Shown: one piece after another, positions 1 through 12,389 of the stretch
Position numbering within the stretch: position 1 is the stretch's first letter
How the letters are laid out: each line of letters begins with the position of its first letter
Source: Glandiceps talaboti
Lineage: Eukaryota > Hemichordata > Enteropneusta > Spengelidae
Length of the DNA: 64,000 nucleotides
Assembly (NCBI RefSeq): GCF_964340395.1
Contig: NC_135552.1
Span: forward strand, 17,622,694 to 17,686,693
Reading direction: 5' to 3'
Translations under genes and position numbers: made by a program
The notes under the pieces: model-generated
Told to the model about the DNA's origin: nothing
Database searches by the model: none
The model's input: only the letters and a program-made list of their open reading frames with translations

Positions 1-1854
1 TGATAACTATAGTGTCTGGATGTTCTCTCTGATTCATAGGTTGGTGATACACCTGGTTTATAACTAATAATAATGTCTTAGTCTTGTTTTACAGATAATT
101 CATATATGATGTACACCTTTTTTATAATGAGTAACATCCGAGTGTCATGCCACTCATGATTCATAGGGTGGTGGTGCACGTGGTTTATAACCAATAAGAT
201 CTAAATGTCATGTTACCTGTGATTCTTAGGTTGGTAGTACACCTGGTTTATAACCAATAAGATCTAAATGTCATGTTACCTGTGATTCATAGGGTGGTGG
301 TGCACGTGGTTTATAACCAATAAGATCTAAATGTCATGTTACCTGTGATTCTTAGGTTGGTAGTACACCTGGTTTATAACCAATAACATCTAAATGTCAT
401 GCCACTCATGATTCATAGGGTGGTGGTGCACGTGGTTTATAACCAATAAGATCTAAATGTCATGTTACCTGTGATTCTTAGGTTGGTAGTACACCTGGTT
501 TATAACCAATAAGATCTAAATGTCATGTTACCTGTGATTCTTAGGTTGGTAGTACACCTGGTTTATAACCAATAAGATCTAAATGTCATGTTACCTGTGA
601 TTCATAGGTTGGTGGTACACCTGGTTTATAACCAATAACATCTAAATGTCATGTTACCTGTGATTCTTAGGTTGGTGGTACACCTGGTTTATAACCAATA
701 AGATCTAAATGTCATGTTACCTGTGATTCATAGGTTGGTAGTACACCTGGTTTATAACCAATAAGATCTAAATGTCATGTTACCTGTGATTCTTAGGTTG
801 GTGGTACACCTGGTTTATAACCAATAAGATCTAAATGTCATGTTACCTGTGATTCATAGGTTGGTGGTACACCTGGTTTATAACCAATAACATCTAAATG
901 TCATGTTACCTGTGATTCTTAGGGTGGTGGTACACCTGGTTTATAACCAATAAGATCTAAATGTTATGTTACCTGTGATTCATAGGTTGGTGGTACACCT
1001 GGTTTATAACCAATAAGATCTAAATGTCATGTTACCTGTGATTCATAGGTTGGTGGTACACCTGGTTTATAACCAATAAGATCTAAATGTCATGTTACCT
1101 GTGATTCATAGGTTGGTGGTACACCTGGTTTATAACCAATAACATCTAAATGTGATGTTACCTGTGATTCATAGGTTGGTAGTACACCTGGTTTATAACC
1201 AATAAGATCTAAATGTCATGTTACCTGTGATTCATAGGAAGGTAGTACACCTGGTTTATAACCAATAACATCTAAATGTCATGTTACCTGTGATTCATAG
1301 GTTGGTAGTACACCTGGTTTATAACCAATAAGATCTAAATGTGATGTTACCTGTGATTCATAGGTTGGTAGTACACCTGGTTTATAACCAATAACATCTA
1401 AATGTCATGTTACCTGTGATTCATAGGTTGGTGGTACACCTGGTTTATAACCAATAAGATCTAAATGTCATGTTACCTGTGATTCATAGGGTGGTGGTAC
1501 ACCTGGTTTATAACCAATAAGATCTAAATGTCATGTTACCTGTGATTCATAGGGTGGTGGTACACCTGGTTTATAACCAATAAGATCTAAATGTCATGTT
1601 ACCTGTGATTCATAGGTTGGTGATACACCTGGTTTATAACCAATAAGATCTAAATGTCATGTTACCTGTGATTCATAGGTTGGTGATACACCTGGTTTAT
1701 AACCAATAAGATCTAAATGTCATGTTACCTGTGATTCATAGGGTGGTGGTGCACATGGTTTATAACCAATAACATCTAAATGTCATGTTACCTGTGATTC
1801 ATAGGTTGGTAGTACACCTGGTTTATAACCAATAACATCTAAATGTCATGTTAC
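1..1854. repeat. 63-bp minisatellite derived from the UMAD1 exon end and splice donor
   Basis: Close to thirty tandem units, strictly 63 bp apart across most of the array (for example 261, 324, 387), becoming degenerate left of about 130. On the minus strand each unit carries a copy of the last codons of the adjacent UMAD1 exon (GYKPGVPPTYESQ, against DYQPDAPPTYASQ in the exon) followed by the same donor CAG/GTAACATGA and about 20 further bases. A unit is exactly 21 codons but has one in-frame TGA just after the donor. Units differ by a few substitutions (gatct/catct, ggtggt/ggtagt). The array lies in the intron directly downstream of the exon. Confidence 0.95.
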
Positions 1855-2055
1855 CTGTGATGCATAAGTTGGTGGTGCATCTGGTTGATAATCTGAATCT
1901 CTTGTGTTTCTTTCTGAGTGAGTATTTCCAAGAAACACAAAGCCATCCTCTTCTCTCTCACCAGATCTTTGTTGTTGTTGTGGTGATGTTGACGGCTGTG
2001 AATTTCCTCTCCTTCTACCCAAACTACCAAAGAAAGATGATATTGTGTCTACCAT
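1855..2055 (-). CDS. UMAD1: UMAD1-like protein, first coding exon (partial gene)
   Basis: Recognised as the N-terminal exon of a UBAP1-MVB12-associated (UMA) domain protein 1 homologue. The exon encodes 67 residues from ATG at 2055 and contains the family signature DGFVFLGNT near residue 38; human UMAD1 has DGFVLLG at a similar place. It opens with a short hydrophobic/basic stretch (ISSFFGSLGRRR), then a Gln/Ser-rich linker, and ends with a PPTY motif (PPxY type, a potential WW-domain ligand). The exon ends in CAG followed by a GTAACA donor at 1854-1853; read-through meets TGA two codons later, so splicing is required. The UMA domain itself should lie left of position 1. UMA proteins are linked to ESCRT-I and endosomal sorting. 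Support is the short signature plus position next to RPA3, as in human. The identity is inferred from one exon only. Confidence 0.72.
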
Positions 2056-3460
2056 AGCTGTTCTATCAACAGGGTATCAGGTTCCTCAGTTTTTGTGTCT
2101 AGATTATGTATGGAAAAAAAGACAATAGAAGTTCTATAAGTTATTGTCTCTATGAAAGTGAATTATGCTATGATGTTGACTTTTTAACTCTGCCATAGAA
2201 CATGTCTCTGTCTTAGTTAACCCCAATACGGAATGATTGGATTGAGGTATACTTCTTTTTTTTAAAGCCAGCGAACAGTTGGTGTGAAAGGATGGTTGAA
2301 ATGTTATACATATGTTTGATATATTTTATTAGTCTAGTTCCAGACAGGGACAGGATTACATATTAAATACTTCATCTTAATCCCAGTCTAGTCAAGGTCC
2401 CCAACGAAAGTTGTCAAGTGTGTTTGAATGTCATAGTGAGCGAAGAACGAACGGCGAATATCAGTAGTAATCCATCACAAATTGACAGGCTGTCGTCATC
2501 GCTCATTAATACATTTGATACAACTGTTTTTACCATGTTTTCATAGGATGTGTTCTAAATGTGAATGTTATCATTATCAAATGTTATCATTATCAAAATC
2601 AATTTAAGAAGAAATGGGAATAAGTCTGTGCTTTTAATTTTTTTCTTCAAAATATAGTCAACATGGTCGTTACCCTTCAAAATCCAGAATATGTTGCAGT
2701 GACATTTAAAAGAAAGCTTTCTCCTTGTTGTCCATTTACACATGAAAAGGTATACAAAACTACTTGTCTTGTTGATCCCCATGACGATACATATAGACAT
2801 AATAGATATCTCCTGTGGGAGGCAAAGTAGGTTATACTTGACTTGAATCATAGACTAGGCAAAATCAAAAAAAATATTTGTTTCCGATAACATGACTTTA
2901 GAAAATAGGGTAAGACATGCAGGTTGGGATTTTATATTTTACTTTCAAATTTTAAACATTACTTTGACACCAAGGTAAGATACTCGGTCACAATACGTCC
3001 ATGTGCATTTGATGAGGTGTAAAAGAATTAAATGAAGACATAGTTAAGTAGATGAACATGTTACGCAGACTGTACTGTTATAGTCTAAAAAGACTTGATT
3101 TCTCTAGATGTTAAGAGTGACAACAGATGAGACAAAACCATGAAGATGTACACAGAAACAGAAGTAAATTGTTACCATTTTGCATGCAAGAAAATGTTTA
3201 GGGTCGGTCAGATTATCAGAAACACACTTATTTTTTATATGGCCCTACCTGTGGAGATAATCTGTAGATATAAATCAATGCAATAGTATAAATCACTGAT
3301 GTGATAAACACTTTTTATGAATCTTTTACTTGCCCTAGAGATGTCATTATTATTCAAGACTACCTGGAGTCAAACTCCCACATGTATTAACATCACAGAC
3401 AAAACAAAGCAAGTTTTGCACTCAACTGATTTCTGTACATTTTTAGGTTTAAAATGTGCA

Positions 3461-3596
<136 letters not shown>

Positions 3597-4181
3597 GCAT
3601 ATGGAACTTGTATGTAAATAGATGTAAAATCAGACGTTTCGAATAAAATTTCTTTATCAAGGTATCAAGGTATCAAGCTTCAGACATGTTAGGTAAACAA
3701 CTGAACATATCTGAATGTTATGGAACAGAACGACAACCACACATGATTAACGGTTATACATGTGAAAAGTTCTAATATATATATATATATTAACTGGTGA
3801 CATCTAATAAGTTACACTTCATTTTCTTCTAAGGCGTATAGAATAGATATATTTCCTTTCTCATAAAATCCATCATAAATTATTGTACACCACAATGATA
3901 AAAGAAACGACATGTATGACAAAAGAGTTGAGTACAGTCCAGAGTCTCAAAGTGTTTGTCAAGTCAAAAAAAAAAAAGTTGTGGAACGCCCACTGACTCA
4001 CTGTCAATTAGAGGTAGGAAGACTAATACTAAGTATTCAGTATTTGTAATCAAAAAAATGAAACAATTATGGTTTTATGGATTTATTACAGTTAGTCTTA
4101 TTATGAAAAATAGCAGGTAAGGAGACAAAAGTCTTGGTCAGTTGGGTAAGGTCTAATTCAGAGTCAACAAAAGTACAATTA

Positions 4182-4183
<2 letters not shown>

Positions 4184-4279
<96 letters not shown>
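4184..4279. repeat. (AT)n microsatellite
   Basis: A second uninterrupted AT run of about 95 bp, 600 bp right of the first. Confidence 0.97.
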
Positions 4280-4280
<1 letters not shown>

Positions 4281-5287
4281 CTTTCAAAATGGCTGCGAAC
4301 TCAATCTCCTTTTTTTTAGTGTTGAGATTTTTTCCTTAATTTTCTTGAATGAAATACTATTGTTAGATTTAACTGTTAATAAGTGTTATCATTTGAGAAT
4401 GGATGCACACATTGGGAAGTATGTCATCTATTAAGATAGCTATTATACATTCACGTCTTGTTCGCCAGAGCACAGACTAGACCCTGGAGCCAGACCAATA
4501 ATTTTATTTGTACTGTACTCTCCTAGTCCTGCTTGCATACGGAGTAATATGGGACTCGATTCTGACAACTGTCCCTCCCTTCTGAGGTCGTACACCGTCT
4601 GCAAGCAGGACTAATACTCCCAGATAAAATCATTCACACAAACACAATCGACAACGAAACAAATGAGGCATGTAGTTTTCTGCAATACAATTACATTACC
4701 CAATGGTTCGTGATCAGGTTTGATAAAATAGTAAACAACTGAAAACGATCGAAAATGTCAATGATACAAAAACAACGTTAATATTAAATAGTCGTTACCT
4801 TCTAGGCCCAGGCTTCAACGGTACACAGTGTGTAATTTACAAATAGATAAATAATGAAATACGTGTACACCATGAAATTTGACGCGATGGGGACTTTGAT
4901 GACCTCTACAGTATAAACCATGTATTTTCACTGATTAATCAAAGAAGTATTGTCAACCGGGGAATATTCCTACCTGCCAGCAAACTTTTTCTTCAGCATA
5001 ACAATCACACAACTATGCGTCATCTCACTTCGCAATGCAGCAATGTTTGGCTTCCATCTTGTTCGTGATGTAGGTCATGGAAAGGTCAAATATATTGTCC
5101 ATCAACTAAATATTATTTTTGAAGCATTTCAATAACATCTTCCTTTCGTATTTTTGTTTTGAAATATTTAGAACTAAACTTTTTTATAAAAAGTTAAATA
5201 TACATTATCCTAAATAATGAATCAAATACCACAAGTATCAATAAAATATTTACATTTCAACAAAATATACCTGTACGAGGATGTTTC

Positions 5288-5330
5288 TACGCATGCGCCA
5301 TAACTACGCGCCAATTTCGCACGTTGATTT
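5288..5330 (+). promoter_or_regulatory. Candidate RPA3 promoter motifs (NRF1-like palindrome, E2F/CCAAT-like)
   Basis: About 100 bp before the RPA3 ATG lies TACGCATGCGCC (5288-5299), one mismatch from the NRF1 consensus YGCGCAYGCGCR. It is followed by an ACGCGCCAATTTCGC stretch that combines an inverted-CCAAT-like word with an E2F-like GCGCCAA core. This CpG-containing patch stands out in AT-rich surroundings. E2F/NRF1 control is typical of replication genes in animals; binding here is inferred from the motifs alone. Confidence 0.35.
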
Positions 5331-5389
5331 GGATACGTTGATTAGGTCAGCAACGTATTTTTGTGGCTTCATCAGTTTTTGACATAACG

Positions 5390-8314
5390 ATGGCGTCTAT
5401 TGACAGTCCCAGACCAAGAGTAAACGCATCTATGCTACCTCAGAATCAGGGGAAATTTGTTTGCCTCTTAGGAAAGGTGAAAAACGTAAGTACATGTATA
5501 TTATAATAAAAACTCACAATAAAGCTAGGTTATCATTGACATTGCAAGTTGAATATTCATATAACATTTATTTACATGTAACAATTGGTATCTTTTGTGT
5601 ATCACTGTGTCACAGTCCCTCTATCACATGGATGTGTGTTTTACAAATAGTTTATTTGTTAAAGTATTATTCTAATCATTTGATATTATTATGCTATGGC
5701 CATCATCAAATACATAACACTAAAATTGAATAATAATGTTGTAAATTGTAATGATGTGTGGTAAAATGCGATGATATTGTAGAAAGTAGATAGACTCAGA
5801 ACTATATAATGTTATATATAATGCCTTATATATTGTCTAATACATACCCCGGGTTGTGTAAAATTCTGTGTAGTATTAGAAGTGTTCTGACTGAGAGATG
5901 AATGACAACACTACATTCCCTTGCCTGCACAGTAAATAATACACATCACCATATCATGTAAACATATTATTTCTTCTTTCACTGTCCATTGTTTTAGGTT
6001 GATCCTGATCAGACTGCTTTTGTTATGACAACAAGTGATCAGCAAGATGTCAGAGTTTTTCTTCCGGAACCGGTGGGTATCAATATTCCTTGTCCTGTTT
6101 GCAAACAGTGTATGGGACATGATTTTGACAATGTGAAAAGGGAGGGACATTGTCAGAATCAAGTCCCGACTGCAGGTAGTACTACAATATTCCTCTATAT
6201 TACTAGTATAAGGAATTATGGAGTACTCTATTGTTGTGAAATATCTAAGGCAATATATTGTTCAAAATTTCATCTTAAAAATGTGAGACTTGGTCTAAGT
6301 ATTGGAACGGAAGAGAAATGAGAATTGGTCAAAGTGGTGGCCTAAGAAGTGTTTCTATGTAAAGCATATTCACGATATCCCTAGCAACTATGAATAAATA
6401 AACATATCCATAGCAACATGAACACTTAAATCTTTACAGCAAAACAATCAGTACCTTAATGGGCATTGCGGATGTGATAGATATCTCAAGCATACATAAT
6501 AGCAAAACTAAAGTCTTTCTAGAGAATAAAAATGGAGCTTTTTCTTTTCAAGGGAATGAATGAGTGCTCCTAAAATGTAGAAATTAAAAGAAAAGTTCCA
6601 TACTGACCATAGCAATACTGCAAATAAAAATGAAGTGTTTTGGGATGACATAACTCTGTTTACAAATATCCAAGGACATGGACATTTTAAAAATAATAAT
6701 AGCAATTATCAATTCAGACAATTACACCTTTGCAACAGGAAAACGTTGTAGTACTGGTATATTCATCATGTAGTTTGATGAGTTTCAATATTTAACAGTT
6801 ACAGCTCACTAAATTGGTGGCAATTATCCCTTTGAATAGTTGTACCTTAGCAATAGCAAATATGTGCAGTATTTCGATAATTTCAATATTTAACAGTTAA
6901 AACTGAATTGTCTTTCAGTGCCATTGTAACTGTTTATTTTCAATGCAGTTTTAATACATAGAATTGTGTAGTTCAGATATTGTCCACACTTGGCTGTAAT
7001 AGAAGCACAAGCTTATCAGCTGTAATATGAATTAACTTACAACCTGGTTGTGTGTAACTGGAATCACTCATTTGAATCGAAGAAAACAAGGACATCGTTA
7101 CACAGTCTGGGTTCCTTCAAAGATAGGTTGAGGAAGTGAAAGGATAAGTGGGCAAGTATCCCGGACAGAAGACAAAGCAAGCAAATTATACTGTCAAATG
7201 TCCAATTGTTTGGAAACCTTGAAGTCTCAAATTGCACAGAGAAGTAGTGAATACTTTGTGCTTCCCTAATAACAGATGCATTGGACATTCAGATTTGACC
7301 TAAACTAATTACAGTGTTTGTGCTGGTTTATTCATGTGTATACACACAAACATAGGCAGTATGATTCATGTCTGACAGAAGTCTGGTCTGTTTATTCAGG
7401 CTAAAAAATTGACTTGATGGTTTCGTTACTTCTCAGCTAAATGATGTTGTTGATGGAATAATTGAAGTGATCGGTGAAGTTGGTATGAACTGTGAAATCC
7501 AGTGTCATAATTATGTCAACTTTGGTGATACAGATTTTGGTAAGTTTCAGGTTTCAAATCGACAGACACTTTCTCTGAAGGGCTCTCGTTTCCTTTTTTG
7601 TTATCCTGTCTTTAACTCATTATTTTTGCCAGACTAGGTCCCTTTCATCCTTATTGATCTTTTCTTTAGAAATTTATTTTCAGCATCTGCCAGAAACAAA
7701 GATTTAGTTACCTTGTTGGGGTTTCTTTCTATCACTATTTTGTTAGCGTAGGAGAACACTATTAAAACACAAAGTTATATTTTAAGATTCAGTCATGATT
7801 TTTTCATTTTATGGCCCACATTTACAACTTTATACAAGTGACTTTCCGTAAAAATCAGGAAACAGAGATTTAGTTACTTTGTTGAACATCGAGTCTCAAA
7901 CTAGTTGATAACTTTTTGTTGACCACACAGATAACTTCTGAACCAGTACTGTAATCATTAACTTCATCACATGTTCTAATGTACAGGTGATAGCCTTTCC
8001 AAAAGAAAATTTTAGTTTTAAACTTTTTCAACAAATGTACTGCAACTATCCCTAATGGTAAGTAATTGAACTGTGCAGATTTCAACTCATGTTTCTCTAC
8101 ATGAATTATTTCTTAATCTTTGAGAGAGAGTAAACATAGCCAAAGGCAAGCAAGAGAACATCCTTTCAATGTAAAAGAAATCATGATTACTTAACTGAAT
8201 AGCTTGAAACTAAATACTAGCATCCATATTTTATTTCCAGATATGACCTTATATGATGAAGCCATCAAAATGATCACAGACTATCCGGAATACCATCAAC
8301 TGGCAGAAGGCTAA
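5390..8314 (+). CDS. RPA3: Replication protein A 14 kDa subunit (RPA3)
   Basis: Complete gene in four coding exons: 5390-5485, 5998-6072, 7437-7539 and 8241-8314. All introns are GT-AG (GTAAGT, GTGGGT, GTAAGT donors) and the phases match throughout. The product is 115 residues (human RPA3 is 121). RPA3 is the small OB-fold subunit of the RPA heterotrimer that binds single-stranded DNA in replication, repair and recombination. Recognisable family segments are PRPRVNASML near the N-terminus, KFVCLLGKVKN, the middle IIEVIGEV strand, YVNFGDTDFDMTLYDEAIKM, and a short DYPEYHQL tail. The start is fixed by the conserved N-terminal RVNA segment and by the lack of an upstream exon. The gene is head-to-head with UMAD1 and tail-to-tail with MIOS, the same neighbours as in human. 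An AATAAA signal follows at 8631. Confidence 0.95.
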
Positions 8315-8630
8315 GCAACTACAGATTATAGGAAATCTCATGATAGAAGAACCAGAGCATATCAGTTAATATCTACGCTGTCAGTAACCACAGACAATCT
8401 ATTGATAGTCTACTGACATGTATTTGATGTATATATGTACACCTACTGTGTATTCCACACAGGCAGCCATACTACACATCATGGCCAGCTGGAATGACAG
8501 ATTAAACTGTACAAGGCACATGTACATGTAGTAGCCATGGAATTAATGAAGCATACCTTCCTTCTGTAACACTTTGGGTTGATGTTTCATTTGCTTTTTA
8601 TTTGTGTATGTGACTGGAATATATTTTCAA

Positions 8631-8636
8631 AATAAA
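8631..8636 (+). terminator. RPA3 polyadenylation signal AATAAA
   Basis: Canonical AATAAA 317 bp after the RPA3 stop codon, followed by a T-rich stretch and then a TATG/TG microsatellite from 8705. It is the first good signal downstream of the stop. Confidence 0.65.
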
Positions 8637-8704
8637 CTGAATTTTATTTAAAATTTAAGATAGTGTTCCTTATAAATGAGCCTGGGTATGTGTGCGTGTG
8701 TCAT

Positions 8705-8880
8705 GTATGTATGTATGTATGTATGTATGTATGTATGTATGTATGTGTGTGTGTATATATATGTGTGTGTATGTGTGTATGTATGTATGTATGTATGTAT
8801 GTATGTGTGTGTGTGTGTATGTATGTATGTATATGTATATGTGTATGTACGTGTGTCATGCATGTATATGAATATGTGTG
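8705..8880. repeat. (TATG)n/(TG)n microsatellite
   Basis: Mixed ATGT tetranucleotide and TG dinucleotide repeats about 70 bp beyond the RPA3 poly(A) signal. Reading frames over it (Tyr-Val-Cys-Met or Thr-His repeats) are artefacts. Confidence 0.96.
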
Positions 8881-11660
8881 TGTGTCATGTATGTATATGG
8901 GTATGTGTGTGTGTCATGTATGCATTCATAGATGTATTTGTGACAATCTTTCTGACTAGGAAAACAACAGGATCATACACATATGCTATAACACTGGTTA
9001 TATTTTCGTAACTACCTGGGCCAAATTTACCCACATTTGCCTCCCATAACAAACAAGGAATTTCTGTTGCATCATTACAGCACATGCGCCCACCTAGGAG
9101 CACACCCATACCAGTGTGGTTTTTTTTCGTAGCGTGGGCAGTTGGGTGCAGTTCCATGTTGGCAATTAAACCACAGTAAAATAGTCGTGGGCAGTACTCA
9201 ATTATAGTCTAGCATGTAGACATCATCCATGACTGTACTTTATAAGACTACTATTATGTCAAAATACCTGAATTAATTGACCCAAGACTTTATATTGCTC
9301 AATAACTAGTTTTATTGAAAAACCATTGGTCATAGTTTCACATGCTGAAATTGATAGCAAAAAATTTACATACACATGATTGGGTAAATGTACCTCTAGA
9401 AGTCCTTGCTGGTATGCATATTATAATTATAAGTGTGTGCTTGGGGTAGTATAGTGCTTTGAGCAGTGAGCAGTTAAAGCTGTTTTGTATTGTCATATTT
9501 CTAGTTTGAGAATGAAACTGTCATCAGTAAAATACAAAGATCTGCTACCATTGAGAAAAGTACTGATATACATGTTCAGTTTCTATCTACAGTTGTCATG
9601 ATATTCAGAAATCAACATCTTGATGGCCTATACATGATAGGTAATGAATGGTTTTACCTTTCATGATCTCTTCAAAGGTCAAAGATCGGGTCATAGGTCA
9701 ACAATGAGTGTTCCAGGTAGAACAGCCTTCAATGAAACCAAACAGAAATTCAACCAACCTAAATTTCAACTTTCCCAATCAGTACTACTTTGAAATATCT
9801 ACAGTAAATATACAATACATCTTGAACCAATAATATACTGGTAACAATTGAGAAATTTGCCACTTGTGTGAAACACTGTATTTTAACAGATGAAATCAAA
9901 ACTGGATTAAAATACATGGCAAGTTTGAATACATTCAGAATGTGTTTTCATGAGACGAGTGGTGAGATGGTGGAAAGCATCCATGGAGTAATAATGTTGT
10001 CTGTTAAAGATTTAATTACAACTGGGAAGTACAGTTGATTGTTGCTAAGTGATGTAAAAGTCATCCCAAGGGGTAGCATTGAATTTCAACTTTCTATTCT
10101 CTATCAAGTGCTATTGAGATTTGTTTTGACTGGCAACTACTGCTTGACTGTGAGTTACATCTACTACAAATGTCACTGAACCTTCAAATCAAATCTCAGC
10201 ATCTCACTTCTCTATTTTTCTGTTGATTCTTGATTTAATAGATTAGTTGCCTTGTTTTGTGTTTTTTAAAACCCAGACATTATTTCCCAAGGGTAGGAAG
10301 ATGATACAGATTGTCTGTACTTGCAGGTAAAGAGATACAATGTATACACTCACTAATAATAAAGTAATTAACTTGTTACTTAGTAACAATAGTGTAACAA
10401 AGTTGATATTAGTTCTGGGTAGCTTAACAAGTCATTTCAAATTGCATTCTCATTGCAAAAGCTGTTTGGAAAATTTTTGAACATGCACTAGATGCAATTG
10501 GGACATATTTTTTTTTACCAAGTAACCAAAGATATATTCACTAAAAAGTCAGTTACTTATAAAAAGACATTATATCTGTGAGTTAGTGGTCAATATTATA
10601 TGTAGGTAGTGTAGTGACAAGTTTAAATCTTGTGCAAAAGTTTGGTTTTGAAACTATCGCCATGTTAGAGCTGTGCTAGTTTTATAACGGGAGTATAATT
10701 TTTCGATCTGACTACCACAATATATATTCAGTGAAAATTGTCAAAGTACCAATAATTAGACATTGTACATGGTAATCAGTGGTCGGTATTATCCAAAAGT
10801 TAGTAGTACAGAAACAGGTTGAAATCACTGTCACTGCTGAGGTCGCTGATTTTTGGGTGCAGACCAAAAAACTCAATTTGATTTGATTTATCGTGTATAT
10901 AGCTACAAAAAATAAGTTTATCCACTGGTGATGCAATACTGTTCAGGATGTACGATATTAAAAGTAAGGTATTGTACTTATTGAAACATTTTCAAAAACA
11001 AATTCCAGTTACAACTATTGCAGCTTTAACATGAATACTCTTTTTTTTCTGAAGCATTAAAATGTAATTTGATAATCTCAGCCAGCAAAACAACACTTGT
11101 GTATGCATTTATTCTCTTCATGCTCTTAGTAGTACTGACCAGGACAAGAAAACACTGTCTACACAACAGATTCTGCAAGCATCACCTAACCCATCAATAC
11201 CCCATTACCTGACTACACTATGGAAACATTGAAGGTGGAACCATTCCTGGCCACAAGTCTAGTTGATAGTCACCATACACACATTGTTGTAAACATTGTA
11301 CATGTACAGTCTGCATTATTTGCATATCATTATATTAAACCTGCATCCAGACGTAACATTAGTTTTGCCAACTGAATGATTGTTCAGACCATCTGCTCTA
11401 TGATCAGAGAAATCCCTGGAGCATTAAGGTTACCTGTTCAAATCAATTATTTTTGCTCAGTGTATAAAAATAGAACAGGATATATGTGGTATTACCATGA
11501 CTTATTACAATAAGTTGATCTGTTTTCCCCTGACACTCTCTTTTTTAATACTATACAAGCTACTTTAGGGATATTGAGTTTTTTGCTCTTCATCCAGTAT
11601 TAGTAATGTGATATCACACTAGGAATCAGTCTTTATTTACAGTCATCTTTTTGTTTAATT
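8881..11660. other. RPA3-MIOS tail-to-tail intergenic region, no gene seen
   Basis: About 2.8 kb of AT-rich sequence between the RPA3 3' end and the G-rich minisatellite beyond MIOS. Reading frames are short, lack splice context and resemble no known protein. I see no RNA gene or clear mobile element. Confidence 0.5.
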
Positions 11661-11669
11661 AAGAAATCT

Positions 11670-12170
11670 ATGGGAATATGGAGGTGGGGAGTTTTGGGAT
11701 GGGACCTGGTGGTGGGTAGTTTGGGGATGGGGCCTGGTGGTGGGGAGTTTGGGGTAGGCAGGGACCTGGTGGGGGGGGGGGGAGGATTTGGGGTAGGGAC
11801 CTGGTGGTGGGGAGTTTGGGGATGGGGCCTGGTGGTGGGGAGTTTGGGGTAGGTAGGGACCTGGTGGTGGGGAGTTTGGGGTAGGGACCTGGTGGTGGAG
11901 AGTTTGGGGTTGGTAGGGACCGGGTGGTTGGGAGTTTGGGGTAGGGACCTGGTGGTGGGGAATTTGGGGTAGGGACCTGGTGGTGGGGAATTTGGGATAG
12001 GGACCTGGTGGGGGGGGGGGGGGGGTAGGGCTTTGGAGTTTGGGGCTGGGACCTAGTAGTGGGGAGTTTGGGGTAGGACTTTGGAGTTTGGGGCTGGGAC
12101 CTGTGGTGGAGCTTTGGAATAGGACCTGGTGGTGGAGAGTTTGCAGATGTGATCTGGAGGTGGGGAAGCT
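11670..12170. repeat. G-rich minisatellite just beyond the MIOS poly(A) signal
   Basis: Diverged tandem repeats of a roughly 24-36 bp motif rich in GGTGGTGGGGAGTTTGGGG and TAGGGACCT. Two pure G tracts interrupt it (11769-11783 and 12010-12026). Dense runs of three or four G on the plus strand give strong G-quadruplex potential. A transcript reading through from MIOS would be C-rich. The Pro-rich minus-strand frame of 190 codons across it is a by-product of the repeat. Confidence 0.93.
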
Positions 12171-12274
12171 GTGGGATGGGATTGACAGTTCATACAATGT
12201 ACAGTTATATATCATTAAATCTTGCATTATTGATACAATGGTAGAGGAAACTTTTTAACATTTAATTGTCGGCA

Positions 12275-12280
12275 TTTATT
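12275..12280 (-). terminator. MIOS polyadenylation signal AATAAA
   Basis: On the minus strand AATAAA lies 110 bases after the MIOS stop codon at 12392-12390. It is the nearest good signal, and the G-rich minisatellite begins about 100 bp further on. Confidence 0.6.
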
Positions 12281-12389
12281 ATGTGTCAATGACAGATGAC
12301 CTGTAATTGGTCAAGGAGACTGAAGGACCGTTCCATATCTAAGTAAAGCTGGCAATAAACGCTTAAAAGTAGGCCTTGTTGGCTGAATG

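Noticed and set aside
1-1854. CRISPR-like direct repeats
   Set aside because: Units are continuous 63-bp tandem copies without unique spacers, they are homologous to the adjacent exon, and the DNA is eukaryotic.
11655-12227. 190-codon proline-rich minus-strand frame
   Set aside because: It is produced by the G-rich minisatellite, whose units happen to lack stops, and it lies beyond the MIOS poly(A) signal.
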